Shown here one piece after another: positions 7,570 to 14,712 of a stretch of DNA of 20,896 nt. The position numbers and the translations under genes were made by a program. The notes under the pieces were generated by a model that saw nothing but the letters and a program-made list of their open reading frames with translations, was not told the origin of the DNA and ran no database searches. Each line of letters opens with the position of its first letter. The stretch's first letter is position 1. The stretch is taken from contig MKRS01000096.1 in assembly GCA_001897035.1 (NCBI GenBank), positions 1-20,896 of the forward strand, written 5' to 3'. The DNA comes from Bacteroidales bacterium 45-6 (GTDB lineage Bacteria > Bacteroidota > Bacteroidia > Bacteroidales > Dysgonomonadaceae).

Positions 7570-8787
7570 TTAGTCCTCCTGCATGTTTGAAAACGGTTCA
7601 ATTTTTCCTGCCATATATGCCGGAATAAGCGAGCCTAAAACCGAAATAAAAATGGATAAGCCAATGGATAAAAGCAGCAAGGTATAAATTGGACTTACTA
7701 CTATTCCAATAAATTGCGGACCTAACCAAACGGCTGCCAATGTGCCAACAATGTATCCGGCTATTCCTCCCACAATACCCATTATCAGGGCTTTCAACAC
7801 CAAAATATAATAAATGTGGCGTTTGTGGTAGCCAATCATGCGTAGTATTCCAATTTCTTTGCGGCGTTCGTTGACGTTAGCCCAAATGTAATTTCCAATG
7901 GAAATGCTCCCTACGAATAGAATAATAATCAGAAACACCAATGATATTTTATTCATCATTCGGTTGGTTTCTATTTGTGTAGATACAATTTGACCAATGG
8001 TTGTAATGCGGGTATCGGGCAATACGTTACGGAGTTTGCTCAAAAGTCCGTCTGATATTTGACTGCAACAGCCCATTATTTCAATGGCGCTGATTTGCTC
8101 CCCTGTACCTAATAGCTTTTGAACAGCGTGCAGATTTGCAAATACCCGGTCGTCGTCCACTGTGCCAGTTTCGGGTAGAAGTTTCACCACCGTAAAATCT
8201 TTTCCTTCAATTGTTAGGGTACTATTTTCTTTTAATTTCAATCGTTGAGCCACAGCTGTACCGATAAAACAATCGGATTCGGCTAAGTCGTCAATTCCTT
8301 TGCGTTGCAATTTGGGGTCTATGTATTTGGCGGGAGCTGCACCCGGTTTTGGAGCGCAACTAGCATTTACTTTTTTACCAATGATACCACCTTGTTGCCA
8401 AATTGGTTTAGAGGCAATTTCGCTCTTGGGCAAAATACCTGTCAGTACAATATTTTCGTTCCCAATTTTTACACGGCGTGTCAGTTTTGGCGACATATTA
8501 TCGACACCCGGTAATGTGGAAGTTACTATTTTCTCTACATAACTTTCGGGGAAAGTTGGTGCGTCAATATCAGCAGAGTAATAATTATCTACACTGGTTG
8601 CCTGAGGTAACACCAAAATATTTGCTCCTAAATTGTCGAGGTTTACCGCCACTGCTTTTTCGGAAACAACTGAAATAGTGCGTATGCCTACAATAACTCC
8701 AATACCTAAGGTAATGGCCAATAAGCCGGAAGTCAGTTGTGACTTGCGGTGCCATAGTTCTTTTAAAACCAAGTCTATTAATCTCAT
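7570..8787 (-). CDS. MacB/FtsX-family ABC permease with periplasmic cysteines
   Basis: This 405-residue permease has one N-terminal helix (about 19-40), a large extracytoplasmic domain (about 45-275) and three C-terminal helices (about 281-302, 327-357 and 365-392), the MacB/LolCE topology. The cytoplasmic loop ERRKEIGILRMIGYHKRHI is typical of the FtsX domain. Unusually, the periplasmic domain holds Cys144, Cys173 and a Cys240-Cys241 pair, plausible soft-metal(loid) ligands or disulfides. It starts 16 bp after the lipoprotein gene and ends 3 bp before its ATPase. With the lipoprotein it may form an envelope complex that moves or removes thiol-bound As(III); this is inference. Confidence 0.88.
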   Translation of the reverse strand: MRLIDLVLKELWHRKSQLTSGLLAITLGIGVIVGIRTISVVSEKAVAVNLDNLGANILVLPQATSVDNYYSADIDAPTFPESYVEKIVTSTLPGVDNMSPKLTRRVKIGNENIVLTGILPKSEIASKPIWQQGGIIGKKVNASCAPKPGAAPAKYIDPKLQRKGIDDLAESDCFIGTAVAQRLKLKENSTLTIEGKDFTVVKLLPETGTVDDDRVFANLHAVQKLLGTGEQISAIEIMGCCSQISDGLLSKLRNVLPDTRITTIGQIVSTQIETNRMMNKISLVFLIIILFVGSISIGNYIWANVNERRKEIGILRMIGYHKRHIYYILVLKALIMGIVGGIAGYIVGTLAAVWLGPQFIGIVVSPIYTLLLLSIGLSIFISVLGSLIPAYMAGKIEPFSNMQED

Positions 8788-8803
8788 AATTCTTTTATTT
8801 TAT

Positions 8804-9625
8804 TTAGCAACCGCCCGGACTACAGCTTGAACCGCAACTTTTGACAACTTTTGTTGCTGCACCAACTAATTGTGCTGCATCTACTTTCCCATTAAACGAG
8901 CCTGTTGTTTGCCCTGAAGCATTTAATACCAAAACAGATGTTGTGTTTGGTGCGCTTTTCAAATTAAGTTGTTTTATAAATGCAGCTTCTTTAGGGTCTG
9001 CCAAATCAATTTCGATTATTGCAACGTTGTTTTTCAATTGTGTTGCGGCTGATTTACAGTTTGTAAGAATTCCCGCTTTATCGGTGTTTGATTTTTTAGA
9101 TACAATAATAAATGTGGATTTTTTGTTATTTATTGCTGCATAAACGTCATCCATTTTTGGCGTGGGAACTAATGCTGCAATTTTGTCGGCTGTAGCATCT
9201 GCAAGAGTATATCCCCCTGTTGCATATCCTTTTGGTGAAATAGATAAAATAAGTGGTAACGGTGCGCCTGACAATCCCCATTCGCTTACTAAATCGGCAT
9301 TTACAGGTAAGTCCCTATTCATTTGAATTACCACTGCATTTTTATATATAGTAGTCGCGCTTTTGGCGACTGACATTGCTTTATTCAGATCGGCTGCGCC
9401 TGTTCCGGTAACGACTACAAAAACCGCTTTCCCGGCTTCTTTAGCTTTGTTGAGTTCGGCATGTAAAGGAGACGATGCCTTAACGGTTTGTTTTGCTTGT
9501 GCTGGTTGATTAGCACTGTTTTCGGAATTTGCCTGATTGCTTTCTTTTTTAGGGTTTGCACAGGCGCTAAATGTGATTACTACTAAAAGCAGCGATAACA
9601 GCTGCAGTTTCTTTGAAACTTTCAT
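8804..9625 (-). CDS. Thioredoxin-fold lipoprotein with Cys-rich tail
   Basis: This is a 273-residue exported lipoprotein. The signal peptide MKVSKKLQLLSLLLVVITFSAC has a lipobox FSAC with Cys22 as the lipidated residue, followed by a low-complexity Asn/Gln/Ala linker. Two alike segments (about 52-150 and 155-262) look like degenerate thioredoxin folds without CxxC in the usual place. Examples are AGKAVFVVVTGTG with APLPLILSI, and KKSTFIIVSKKSN with a later NTTSVLVLN. The C-terminus ends CGSSCSPGGC (Cys264, Cys268, Cys273). It lies between arsR-2 and the ABC permease gene. A soft-metal(loid)-binding partner of the ABC system is likely but unproven. I do not know a named family. Confidence 0.8.
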   Translation of the reverse strand: MKVSKKLQLLSLLLVVITFSACANPKKESNQANSENSANQPAQAKQTVKASSPLHAELNKAKEAGKAVFVVVTGTGAADLNKAMSVAKSATTIYKNAVVIQMNRDLPVNADLVSEWGLSGAPLPLILSISPKGYATGGYTLADATADKIAALVPTPKMDDVYAAINNKKSTFIIVSKKSNTDKAGILTNCKSAATQLKNNVAIIEIDLADPKEAAFIKQLNLKSAPNTTSVLVLNASGQTTGSFNGKVDAAQLVGAATKVVKSCGSSCSPGGC

Positions 9626-9657
9626 AATAAATTATTTTAAATGATTTGGTAATTAGT

Positions 9658-10002
9658 TTAATTACAATGATTTTCACTTGTACAGTCTATATCAACTGCT
9701 TTAATTTGCGCGAAAAAATTATCGAAAAGCTCTAGTTTTTCGGCAATGCAAGTTCCACACAAGCAATAATTGATTTTCATTCCATCAATATCGCCATGAA
9801 TCAATCCCATATCACGCAATTCTTTTAAATGTTGCGAAACGGTAGTTCGACTCAGGGGCAGTTTGTCGGAAATATCTCCTGAAATGCAGGTTTTAGTTTC
9901 TGCTAAATACTTTAGAATTGCCAAACGAGCAGGATGTGAAATTACTTTGGCGAATGTGGCTAACTCTTGTAGCTCTTTTTCAAATACTTCAGATTTTATC
10001 AT
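9658..10002 (-). CDS. arsR: ArsR/SmtB-family repressor 2
   Basis: This is a 114-residue winged-helix repressor and the first gene of the lipoprotein-ABC-arsDA operon. I chose the ATG at 10002 (MIKSEVFEKEL) because it aligns with the start of ArsR-1. The frame is open to 10056, but that would put the operator inside the gene. Residues 18-68, including the recognition helix, equal those of ArsR-1, while the rest diverges. Candidate metalloid ligands are Cys39, Cys80, Cys82, Cys85, Cys107 and Cys113, one or two more than in ArsR-1, so inducer affinity may differ while DNA binding is shared. Confidence 0.93.
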   Translation of the reverse strand: MIKSEVFEKELQELATFAKVISHPARLAILKYLAETKTCISGDISDKLPLSRTTVSQHLKELRDMGLIHGDIDGMKINYCLCGTCIAEKLELFDNFFAQIKAVDIDCTSENHCN

Positions 10003-10015
10003 AATGAGTTGTTGT

Positions 10016-10057
10016 ATGTCGCAAACATACGACATGTTTTTGTATATCGAGTTCAAA
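10016..10057 (-). promoter_or_regulatory. ArsR operator-promoter of the arsR-2 operon
   Basis: The 20-bp palindrome ATGTCGCAAACATACGACAT (10016-10035) is identical to the one before the hgcAB operon. It starts 14 bp upstream of the arsR-2 ATG. The minus strand again contains TATGTTTG as -7 box in the spacer. The outer arms are not conserved here, so the 20-mer core is likely the true binding site. A TTTG (10054-10057) is 24 bp upstream of the -7 box, longer than the usual 19-21, so this promoter may be weaker or use another -33 element. Confidence 0.85.
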
Positions 10058-10136
10058 TGTTAGTTAATAATCTCTAAATGGATAAAGATAGGTAGAAAGA
10101 GGATAACAATATTTAGATTAACACTAACATTTCCAA

Positions 10137-10634
10137 TTAATTAATGTTTTTGATTGTTAGTGTTTTTGCCAATTCTTTTTCAGAAAAGTACCCTGTATGC
10201 CTAAAAAACTCTTTTCCATTTTTATCTAGTAGTACTTGTGTTGGAATGGCAGCAATGCCGAAGTATTTCATCATGATTTGGCTTTCGGGGAGTAATACAT
10301 TCAGAAATATTACGTTGACCTCTTGAGGATATTTTTCTCGAATTTCTGCCATAACAGTTTCCATGCGTTTACAAGCTGAACAGCCAGTAGCTCCAAATTC
10401 GAGAAACGTGATTTTGTGTTTCGAGCCGTTCTTTTGGTAGTTATACAAAGAATCGACAACAGATTTTGTCGATTCTTTAGTGGCTTCAGTGGTTTGCTTT
10501 TTCATTAATTGCGAAGCATAGTTTTCCATGTTCTTTTTATTGGCAATAAGAAGAATAAAAAACGATACTGACAAAAGCAAAAAAACAATTGAGACTATTT
10601 GTTTCAGCTTAATGGATAGCTTCAGCTTTTTCAT
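10137..10634 (-). CDS. Membrane-anchored thioredoxin-like protein
   Basis: This 165-residue protein has one N-terminal helix (about 13-31) and a thioredoxin domain in the periplasm (about 70-160). The active site is GATGCSACKRME with Cys85 and Cys88, and the cis-Pro is Pro131 (AAIPTQVLL). CSAC is not the thioredoxin WCGPC, which suggests an unusual redox potential or a metal-handling role. Its start overlaps the end of the DGC-type gene by 26 bp, so the two are cotranslated. It could reduce periplasmic disulfides, such as those of the ArsF-like protein, or receive electrons from the CcdA-like ArsG; that link is inferred. Confidence 0.87.
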   Translation of the reverse strand: MKKLKLSIKLKQIVSIVFLLLSVSFFILLIANKKNMENYASQLMKKQTTEATKESTKSVVDSLYNYQKNGSKHKITFLEFGATGCSACKRMETVMAEIREKYPQEVNVIFLNVLLPESQIMMKYFGIAAIPTQVLLDKNGKEFFRHTGYFSEKELAKTLTIKNIN

Positions 10635-10983
10635 AAATGGCTTGAATTATGTTCTCACTTATAGGTGTTTCTCCTTTTTTATATCCAAGATCAGTTAAGC
10701 GCAAGTGATTAAAATCTGTGATTCCGGCTTTCTCAAGTATCTTTTTTCCGCAATCCACCGGACAACCATCAATTACTAACACGTTGGCTGATTTGAAAGC
10801 GGTGATTAGAGGTTGGTTGTCGATAGCTATCATTGACAAACAGTTCATTTTACGCACTTTATTGTCACGCAATCTTCTTGCTACAAGGTCAGAAAATTGT
10901 CCGAGGTCTGATGCACCTGAGCAGCTTACAACATTGAATTCGCTTGTTCCACACAAGCAAGCCTTTTTTTCTTTTGTTTCCAT
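10609..10983 (-). CDS. DGC-type putative zinc-binding protein 1
   Basis: This is a 124-residue soluble protein with the DGC motif Asp72-Gly73-Cys74 inside VLVIDGCPVDCGKKILEKAG, which matches the DGC-domain family (putative zinc-binding, function unknown). Further cysteines are Cys9, Cys11, Cys21, Cys48 and Cys78. I place the start at the ATG at 10983; a TTG three codons upstream is less likely. It follows the second DGC-type gene by 19 bp and overlaps the thioredoxin gene. The family is often found in anaerobes next to metal-resistance and redox genes. Binding of As or another soft metal is only a guess from the cysteines. Confidence 0.82.
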   Translation of the reverse strand: METKEKKACLCGTSEFNVVSCSGASDLGQFSDLVARRLRDNKVRKMNCLSMIAIDNQPLITAFKSANVLVIDGCPVDCGKKILEKAGITDFNHLRLTDLGYKKGETPISENIIQAIYEKAEAIH

Positions 10984-11002
10984 TATATTCAAAATTTATA
11001 AA

Positions 11003-11518
11003 TTAAACGGCAAGATATTTTTCAACAATTTTGTTAGCTGCATTAGTTGCTAACTCTCTTATCTTTTCCTCTGCTAAATCATTAATTGCAAAAAGCTTTT
11101 TATCGAAATCACACAATGTATCAACAACAACTATTTCAGGATTTAGCTCATCAATAACACCTTTCATCATTCGGGAACTACATTTTATAAAGCAACCTTC
11201 TAAAGCAAGTACTTTTGGAGTACTTCTTACCAAATTTCGTTGTCCTGTGTTTTTTGTAAATGCTCCGCCTAAACAAATGCGAGAAGTTTTCTCCGGCGAA
11301 AGTTTAAAGCAAATAATATTTGCAGCCTGGCGTGCAATTTCACCCCTTAAACATGCACCTTCGCATGAAAGGACTGCTATTGGTTTTTTGTTTTCTATTT
11401 GCTCTTTTGCGAAATCTTCGCACATAGGACAAACATTCTTCGTTTTCTCAATTTTTACAACTTCAAAATCCTTTTTGTTAGTTTCGCTTTCTGAAAAGCA
11501 TGTACAGCAATTTGTCAT
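11003..11518 (-). CDS. DGC-type Cys-rich protein 2
   Basis: This 171-residue soluble protein has 12 cysteines: Cys4/5/7 at the very start, Cys30/33 (CPMC), Cys52/56 (SCEGAC), Cys70, Cys82, Cys109/113 (LEGCFIKC) and Cys136. The GC-x3-C segment with its VLALEGC context is the counterpart of the DGC motif in the neighbouring protein, with Glu for Asp. GACLRGEIARQAAN (55-68) is also typical of the family. The N-terminal CCTC and CPMC are an extension missing from the first copy and may form an extra metal or iron-sulfur site. Adjacent paralogues suggest a heteromer. Function is unknown. Confidence 0.8.
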   Translation of the reverse strand: MTNCCTCFSESETNKKDFEVVKIEKTKNVCPMCEDFAKEQIENKKPIAVLSCEGACLRGEIARQAANIICFKLSPEKTSRICLGGAFTKNTGQRNLVRSTPKVLALEGCFIKCSSRMMKGVIDELNPEIVVVDTLCDFDKKLFAINDLAEEKIRELATNAANKIVEKYLAV

Positions 11519-11604
11519 CTTTTTAGTCTTTTTTAGTTTGACATTAAATTTAAAAACTGATTAGACGATGAACTGAAGATATAGATACAAAAAAGAATAA
11601 TGTT

Positions 11605-12183
11605 TTAATGTTCGCATGATGAAACCGGCTCGCAGGACATTTCGTTACAGTCGTCAAAATAGATATGACAATTTTGAGACAAAGAAGCTTTCAACGTCTC
11701 TTTAGCTCTATGCAACCTTATTTTTACGGAACCAATGCTAATATTAAGTACTTCAGCAATTTCCTTATTCGAGAGGTCTTCATATTGACTTAGTACAAAA
11801 ACGACTCTGTTCTTTTCAGTTAGCTCATTTATAAACTGCCTTATACAGTGGTTCATTTCTTCTTTTTCAATTTGCTTTTCAAAGGTTGTTGTAAATTGGC
11901 TGTTGTTGTAATGTAATGTTGTAGTGTTTAGTTCCTGCTGTGCTTTGGCGAATTTGTGAACATTACTTTTTATTTTGTCAATGACTGAATTTGTTGCAAT
12001 CCGATATATCCATGTATTCAGGGATGCTTCGCCTCTGAAATTAGGTAACGAATTATAAACTTTGATGAATATGTCCTGTAAAAGATCCTCGGAATCTTCA
12101 ATGCTGAAATTGCAATTTAGATAACGCCTTATTTTGGGTGAATAATTCTCGTACAGTTTCGTATAGTTTAATTTTTGATCCAT
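11605..12183 (-). CDS. ECF sigma factor with Cys/His-rich C-terminal tail
   Basis: This is a 192-residue sigma-70-family factor of the ECF type. Region 2 spans about 5-75 (EDLLQDIFIKVYNSLPNFRG, then LNTWIYRIATN) and region 4 about 110-165 (LSNKEIAEVLNISIGSVKIRLHRAKETL). After region 4 comes a 25-residue tail with Cys172, His173, Cys179, Cys184, Cys190 and His192. No anti-sigma gene is adjacent. CorE-type ECF factors sense metals directly through a C-terminal Cys-rich domain, and this tail could work likewise, although it is shorter. It starts 29 bp after the permease stop, and the DGC/thioredoxin genes follow. Those genes, or the permease, are the natural candidate targets. Confidence 0.87.
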   Translation of the reverse strand: MDQKLNYTKLYENYSPKIRRYLNCNFSIEDSEDLLQDIFIKVYNSLPNFRGEASLNTWIYRIATNSVIDKIKSNVHKFAKAQQELNTTTLHYNNSQFTTTFEKQIEKEEMNHCIRQFINELTEKNRVVFVLSQYEDLSNKEIAEVLNISIGSVKIRLHRAKETLKASLSQNCHIYFDDCNEMSCEPVSSCEH

Positions 12184-12184
12184 T

Positions 12185-12204
12185 TTTATTAACTGGTTAA
12201 TAAA
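12185..12204. promoter_or_regulatory. 20-bp palindrome just upstream of the sigma gene
   Basis: TTTATTAACTGGTTAATAAA is a perfect inverted repeat (9-bp arms, 2-bp centre). It lies between the permease stop and the sigma-factor ATG, ending 2 bp before that ATG on the coding strand. It differs from the ArsR operators. It could bind a regulator, or be a short mRNA stem masking the start. AT-rich palindromes arise by chance more easily, so I hold this loosely. Confidence 0.35.
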
Positions 12205-12212
12205 TGATTTTC

Positions 12213-13232
12213 TTAGAATATGTAATTAAACAAGAAACCTACTATCATAATCCCTCCGCCGACAATGGCAACAAAAGTAAGAATCAAAGGCATTTTCAAT
12301 ACTTTACGGAGAATAATCATTTCGGGTAATGATAATGCAATGACCGACATCATAAATGCCAAGGCAGTTCCAAGTGATGCACCTTTTTCAATTAAAACCG
12401 AAACGATGGGAACAATGCCGGCGGCGTTTGAATATAATGGAATACCAATGAGAACCGAAAGAGGGACAGCATACCAAACATCTTTACCCATAAATGACGC
12501 CATAAACTCAGCAGGCACATAGCCGTGAGCTCCTGCACCTACTAAAATACCAAATGCCACATATAACCAAACTTTGCCTACTATTTCTTTGACTGCATCA
12601 TAACCCATAGAAATACGTTGAGAGAAAGTGATTTTTCCTTCTTCTCCGTCTCCCTCGCCCAATTTGGTAGCATAGACCCATTCTTCTACCCAGTGTTCAA
12701 GCTTTAACTTGCCAATGATCCACCCAGCAACAATGGCTATAGACAGACCTGTGCTAATATAAATTGCAGCCACTTTCCACCCAAACATACCGTACAGCAG
12801 TATAACAGCCACTTCATTAATCATTGGAGCTGCAATCAGGAACGAGAAAGTAACACCCAGTGGTACGCCAGATTCGACAAATCCAAGAAACAGGGGAATA
12901 GCAGAACAAGAACAGAAGGGCGTTACAATACCCAACAAAGAAGCCATAATATTACCCATGAATGTTGATTTACCCTCCAAGGCTTTTCGGGTACGTTCGG
13001 CGGTAAAAAAACTGCGGAGAATACCGACAAAGAAAATAATCAAGACTAATAGCATCAATACTTTCGGGAACTCGAAAATAAAGAATCTCAATGCTTCAGT
13101 AAGATGGGAACCTTTGGTCATTCCCAAAATAGTGTCAACAAACCAATCGGCTATAGGTTGTAAATTGGAATAGATCACATACCAGACAGGTAATAGTATT
13201 AGTGGTATAATAACGTTTTTATTGAATCTCAT
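12213..13232 (-). CDS. ArsP/YraQ-superfamily permease (UPF0718/DUF318)
   Basis: This 339-residue integral membrane protein has about eight to ten helices. The signature TPFCSCSAIPLFLGF (104-118), with Cys107 and Cys109, defines the permease superfamily containing ArsP, which exports trivalent organoarsenicals such as methylarsenite. It is followed by APMINEVAVILLYGM and, in the second half, the repeat-like GIPLYSNAAGIVPIV. I start it at 13232 (MRFNKNV); the open frame to 13280 would cover the operator at 13261-13278. Its own ArsR-3-type operator and neighbours support an arsenical substrate, but family members differ in substrate, so I give no gene symbol. Confidence 0.86.
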   Translation of the reverse strand: MRFNKNVIIPLILLPVWYVIYSNLQPIADWFVDTILGMTKGSHLTEALRFFIFEFPKVLMLLVLIIFFVGILRSFFTAERTRKALEGKSTFMGNIMASLLGIVTPFCSCSAIPLFLGFVESGVPLGVTFSFLIAAPMINEVAVILLYGMFGWKVAAIYISTGLSIAIVAGWIIGKLKLEHWVEEWVYATKLGEGDGEEGKITFSQRISMGYDAVKEIVGKVWLYVAFGILVGAGAHGYVPAEFMASFMGKDVWYAVPLSVLIGIPLYSNAAGIVPIVSVLIEKGASLGTALAFMMSVIALSLPEMIILRKVLKMPLILTFVAIVGGGIMIVGFLFNYIF

Positions 13233-13260
13233 AATTTTATATTTTAATGATATATAATTA

Positions 13261-13278
13261 GTTCGTAATAGTACGAAC
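13261..13278 (-). promoter_or_regulatory. ArsR-3-type operator before the permease gene
   Basis: The perfect inverted repeat GTTCGTA-ATAG-TACGAAC can be read as GTTCG-N8-CGAAC, the same half-sites and spacing as the operator before arsR-3 (15386-15403). The flanks AGTTCG and CGAACAA are also shared. It lies 28 bp upstream of the permease ATG. The spacer (TACTATTA on the coding strand) is a poor match to TAnnTTTG, so the promoter itself is unclear. Confidence 0.75.
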
Positions 13279-13299
13279 AATTAGGGTAAAAAATTTTAC

Positions 13300-13530
13300 T
13301 CAACAATGGCCACAACCACAAGTGGAAGCCATCTTGAATTTTGGTTTTGGTAGCATTGCATTTATATCTGAAGAACAGCACTTGCCTGAAGGGTTGAGTT
13401 CTTTACATTGATTCCCGGTGCATGCTCCGGTCATTTCCTGGATATCTTTGAGGGTTTTTGCACCCTCAGAAATTGCTTTTTCAATTTCGCGTTTAGTTAC
13501 CTGTTTGCAATAGCAAATAATCTCGTCCAT
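13300..13530 (-). CDS. BFD-like [2Fe-2S] protein with Cys-rich tail
   Basis: This is a 76-residue soluble protein. Cys6 and Cys8 (ICYC) and Cys37 and Cys42 (GACTGNQC) match the four ligands of the bacterioferritin-associated-ferredoxin-like (BFD) [2Fe-2S] fold, which also occurs as a module of larger redox and metal proteins. A tail follows with Cys51, Cys52 and a terminal CGCGHC (Cys71, 73, 76), unusual for BFD and fit for binding a soft metal. It lies 42 bp after the ArsG-like gene in the ArsR-3 operon. It could pass electrons to the thioredoxin-like partners or buffer metal; both are inferred. Confidence 0.85.
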   Translation of the reverse strand: MDEIICYCKQVTKREIEKAISEGAKTLKDIQEMTGACTGNQCKELNPSGKCCSSDINAMLPKPKFKMASTCGCGHC

Positions 13531-13542
13531 ACTGATTTAATT

Positions 13543-13567
13543 TGATAATGTGTTGATGTGATAATGT
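13543..13567. repeat. Short direct repeat TGATAATGT x2
   Basis: TGATAATGT occurs at 13543-13551 and 13559-13567, with GTTGATG between, in the gap between the ArsG-like and BFD-like genes. Such TGATAATGT/GTTGATG strings look like common Bacteroidota intergenic sequence. I see no regulatory logic in it. Confidence 0.4.
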
Positions 13568-13572
13568 AACAA

Positions 13573-14271
13573 TTATAGAAAGAAAATAGCTGTATAATAA
13601 AGACCTACTATGATAAAAACAACCGAAACGACACGTCTGAACCAAAGCTCAAAGGTTTTGATTTGATTGTATAGCTTTCCAACATTACCAACTGCGTAAG
13701 CTAAAAGCCATGCAAAAAGAATGACAGGTAAGCCAGTGGCAATGGCGAATAAAACAGGTAGATATAACCCACTTACACTTGCTACAGTCATAGGAATAAG
13801 CATCACGAAATACAATACACCGCTGTACGGACAAAATGCCAGGGCGAAAACCATTCCCAACAGAAGTGTGCTCCAATAGCTGCCTTTGCTTTTCTCGCCT
13901 ATTTTGTCGGTTAAGCCTGAGAAGCCAGGGAACTTGATTTTAATCACATCGAGCATAAACAAACCTATCAGAATGAGTGCAGGACCTAACAGTTTTTCAC
14001 CCCAACCCTGAAAAATCATGGAGATATGCATTTTGCTTGCCCCAAAGAAAATAATGAGTGCCAGGCCTGTGTAACTAATGGCACGACCAAGTGTGTAAAC
14101 TAACCCACTGATAAAAACACGTCGGCGATTTTCAATGTCGCGACTAATAAACCCAATAGCAGAAATGTTTGTGGCCAAAGGGCAAGGACTGATGGCTGTC
14201 ATCAGTCCAAGCAAAATGGCTGTTACAAATGCGTATTGTGAGTTATCTAATATGCTTTGCAGAAATTCCAT
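13573..14271 (-). CDS. arsG: ArsG-family / CcdA-like membrane protein
   Basis: This 232-residue protein has six predicted helices and the CcdA/DsbD-transmembrane fold. Two CP motifs, SPC30P in the first helix and FC147P in the fourth, are the signature redox pair of that fold. Proteins of this kind next to an ArsF-like partner are assigned to ArsG, a permease of the arsEFG system linked to aromatic (amino- and nitrophenyl) arsenicals. It starts 15 bp after the ArsF-like gene stop. The redox Cys pair also fits electron transfer from the cytoplasm to the exported ArsF-like protein, so export versus electron relay stays open. Confidence 0.82.
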   Translation of the reverse strand: MEFLQSILDNSQYAFVTAILLGLMTAISPCPLATNISAIGFISRDIENRRRVFISGLVYTLGRAISYTGLALIIFFGASKMHISMIFQGWGEKLLGPALILIGLFMLDVIKIKFPGFSGLTDKIGEKSKGSYWSTLLLGMVFALAFCPYSGVLYFVMLIPMTVASVSGLYLPVLFAIATGLPVILFAWLLAYAVGNVGKLYNQIKTFELWFRRVVSVVFIIVGLYYTAIFFL

Positions 14272-14286
14272 AATCTAATTAGAGAA

Positions 14287-14712
14287 TTAAATAAGTGCGT
14301 CAATTACCTTTTTCAACTCAGCCTTTAGTTTGTCCGGGCTACTTTTTGCGTACATAAATCCTTGCTCAGTAAGATCAATACGTTTGCCACCACTAATAAC
14401 CAAAAGTGCCTGACCCTCAGCGTTGCATTTTTTTGCTAATGCTTCACTTGTTTTTTCGTCCAAATTCACTGCTTTAAAGGTAATTAGACCCTTTTTAGCT
14501 TGAACAGGATAAAGTGCCGCAACGGCAGCTTGAGATTCTGTTTCAACAGCCTGACATGTTACGCAACGACGTGTAAAATGGAAGTAGTAAACCTCAACTT
14601 TAGCCGACTTAGAAACTACTGGTTGTGTTTTTTTGTTGGCAGCGACACTGCTAACGGTAAAAAGCGATACAACTACAAGTGCTAATACAGATAATGAAAT
14701 AAGCTTTTTCAT
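14287..14712 (-). CDS. arsF: ArsF-like exported thioredoxin-fold protein
   Basis: This is a 141-residue protein with a signal peptide (MKKLISLSVLALVVVSLF, cleavage likely near SVAA, residues 22-25). The mature part begins VEVYYFHFTRRCVTCQAVE, with Cys50-Val-Thr-Cys53 as redox pair; Cys96 is a further cysteine. It resembles ArsF, named as a subunit of a system that reduces nitrophenyl arsenicals. Its ATG overlaps the stop of the small thioredoxin gene by 4 bp (ATGA), and arsG follows. The three together reproduce the arsE-arsF-arsG order. Confidence 0.82.
   Translation of the reverse strand: MKKLISLSVLALVVVSLFTVSSVAANKKTQPVVSKSAKVEVYYFHFTRRCVTCQAVETESQAAVAALYPVQAKKGLITFKAVNLDEKTSEALAKKCNAEGQALLVISGGKRIDLTEQGFMYAKSSPDKLKAELKKVIDALI

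Noticed and set aside
9658..10056. Longer ArsR-2 starting at 10056
   Set aside because: It would translate through the operator and promoter; the ATG at 10002 matches the ArsR-1 start.
12213..13280. Longer permease starting at 13280
   Set aside because: The extension is encoded by the operator palindrome at 13261-13278; MRFNKNV at 13232 is a natural membrane-protein start.
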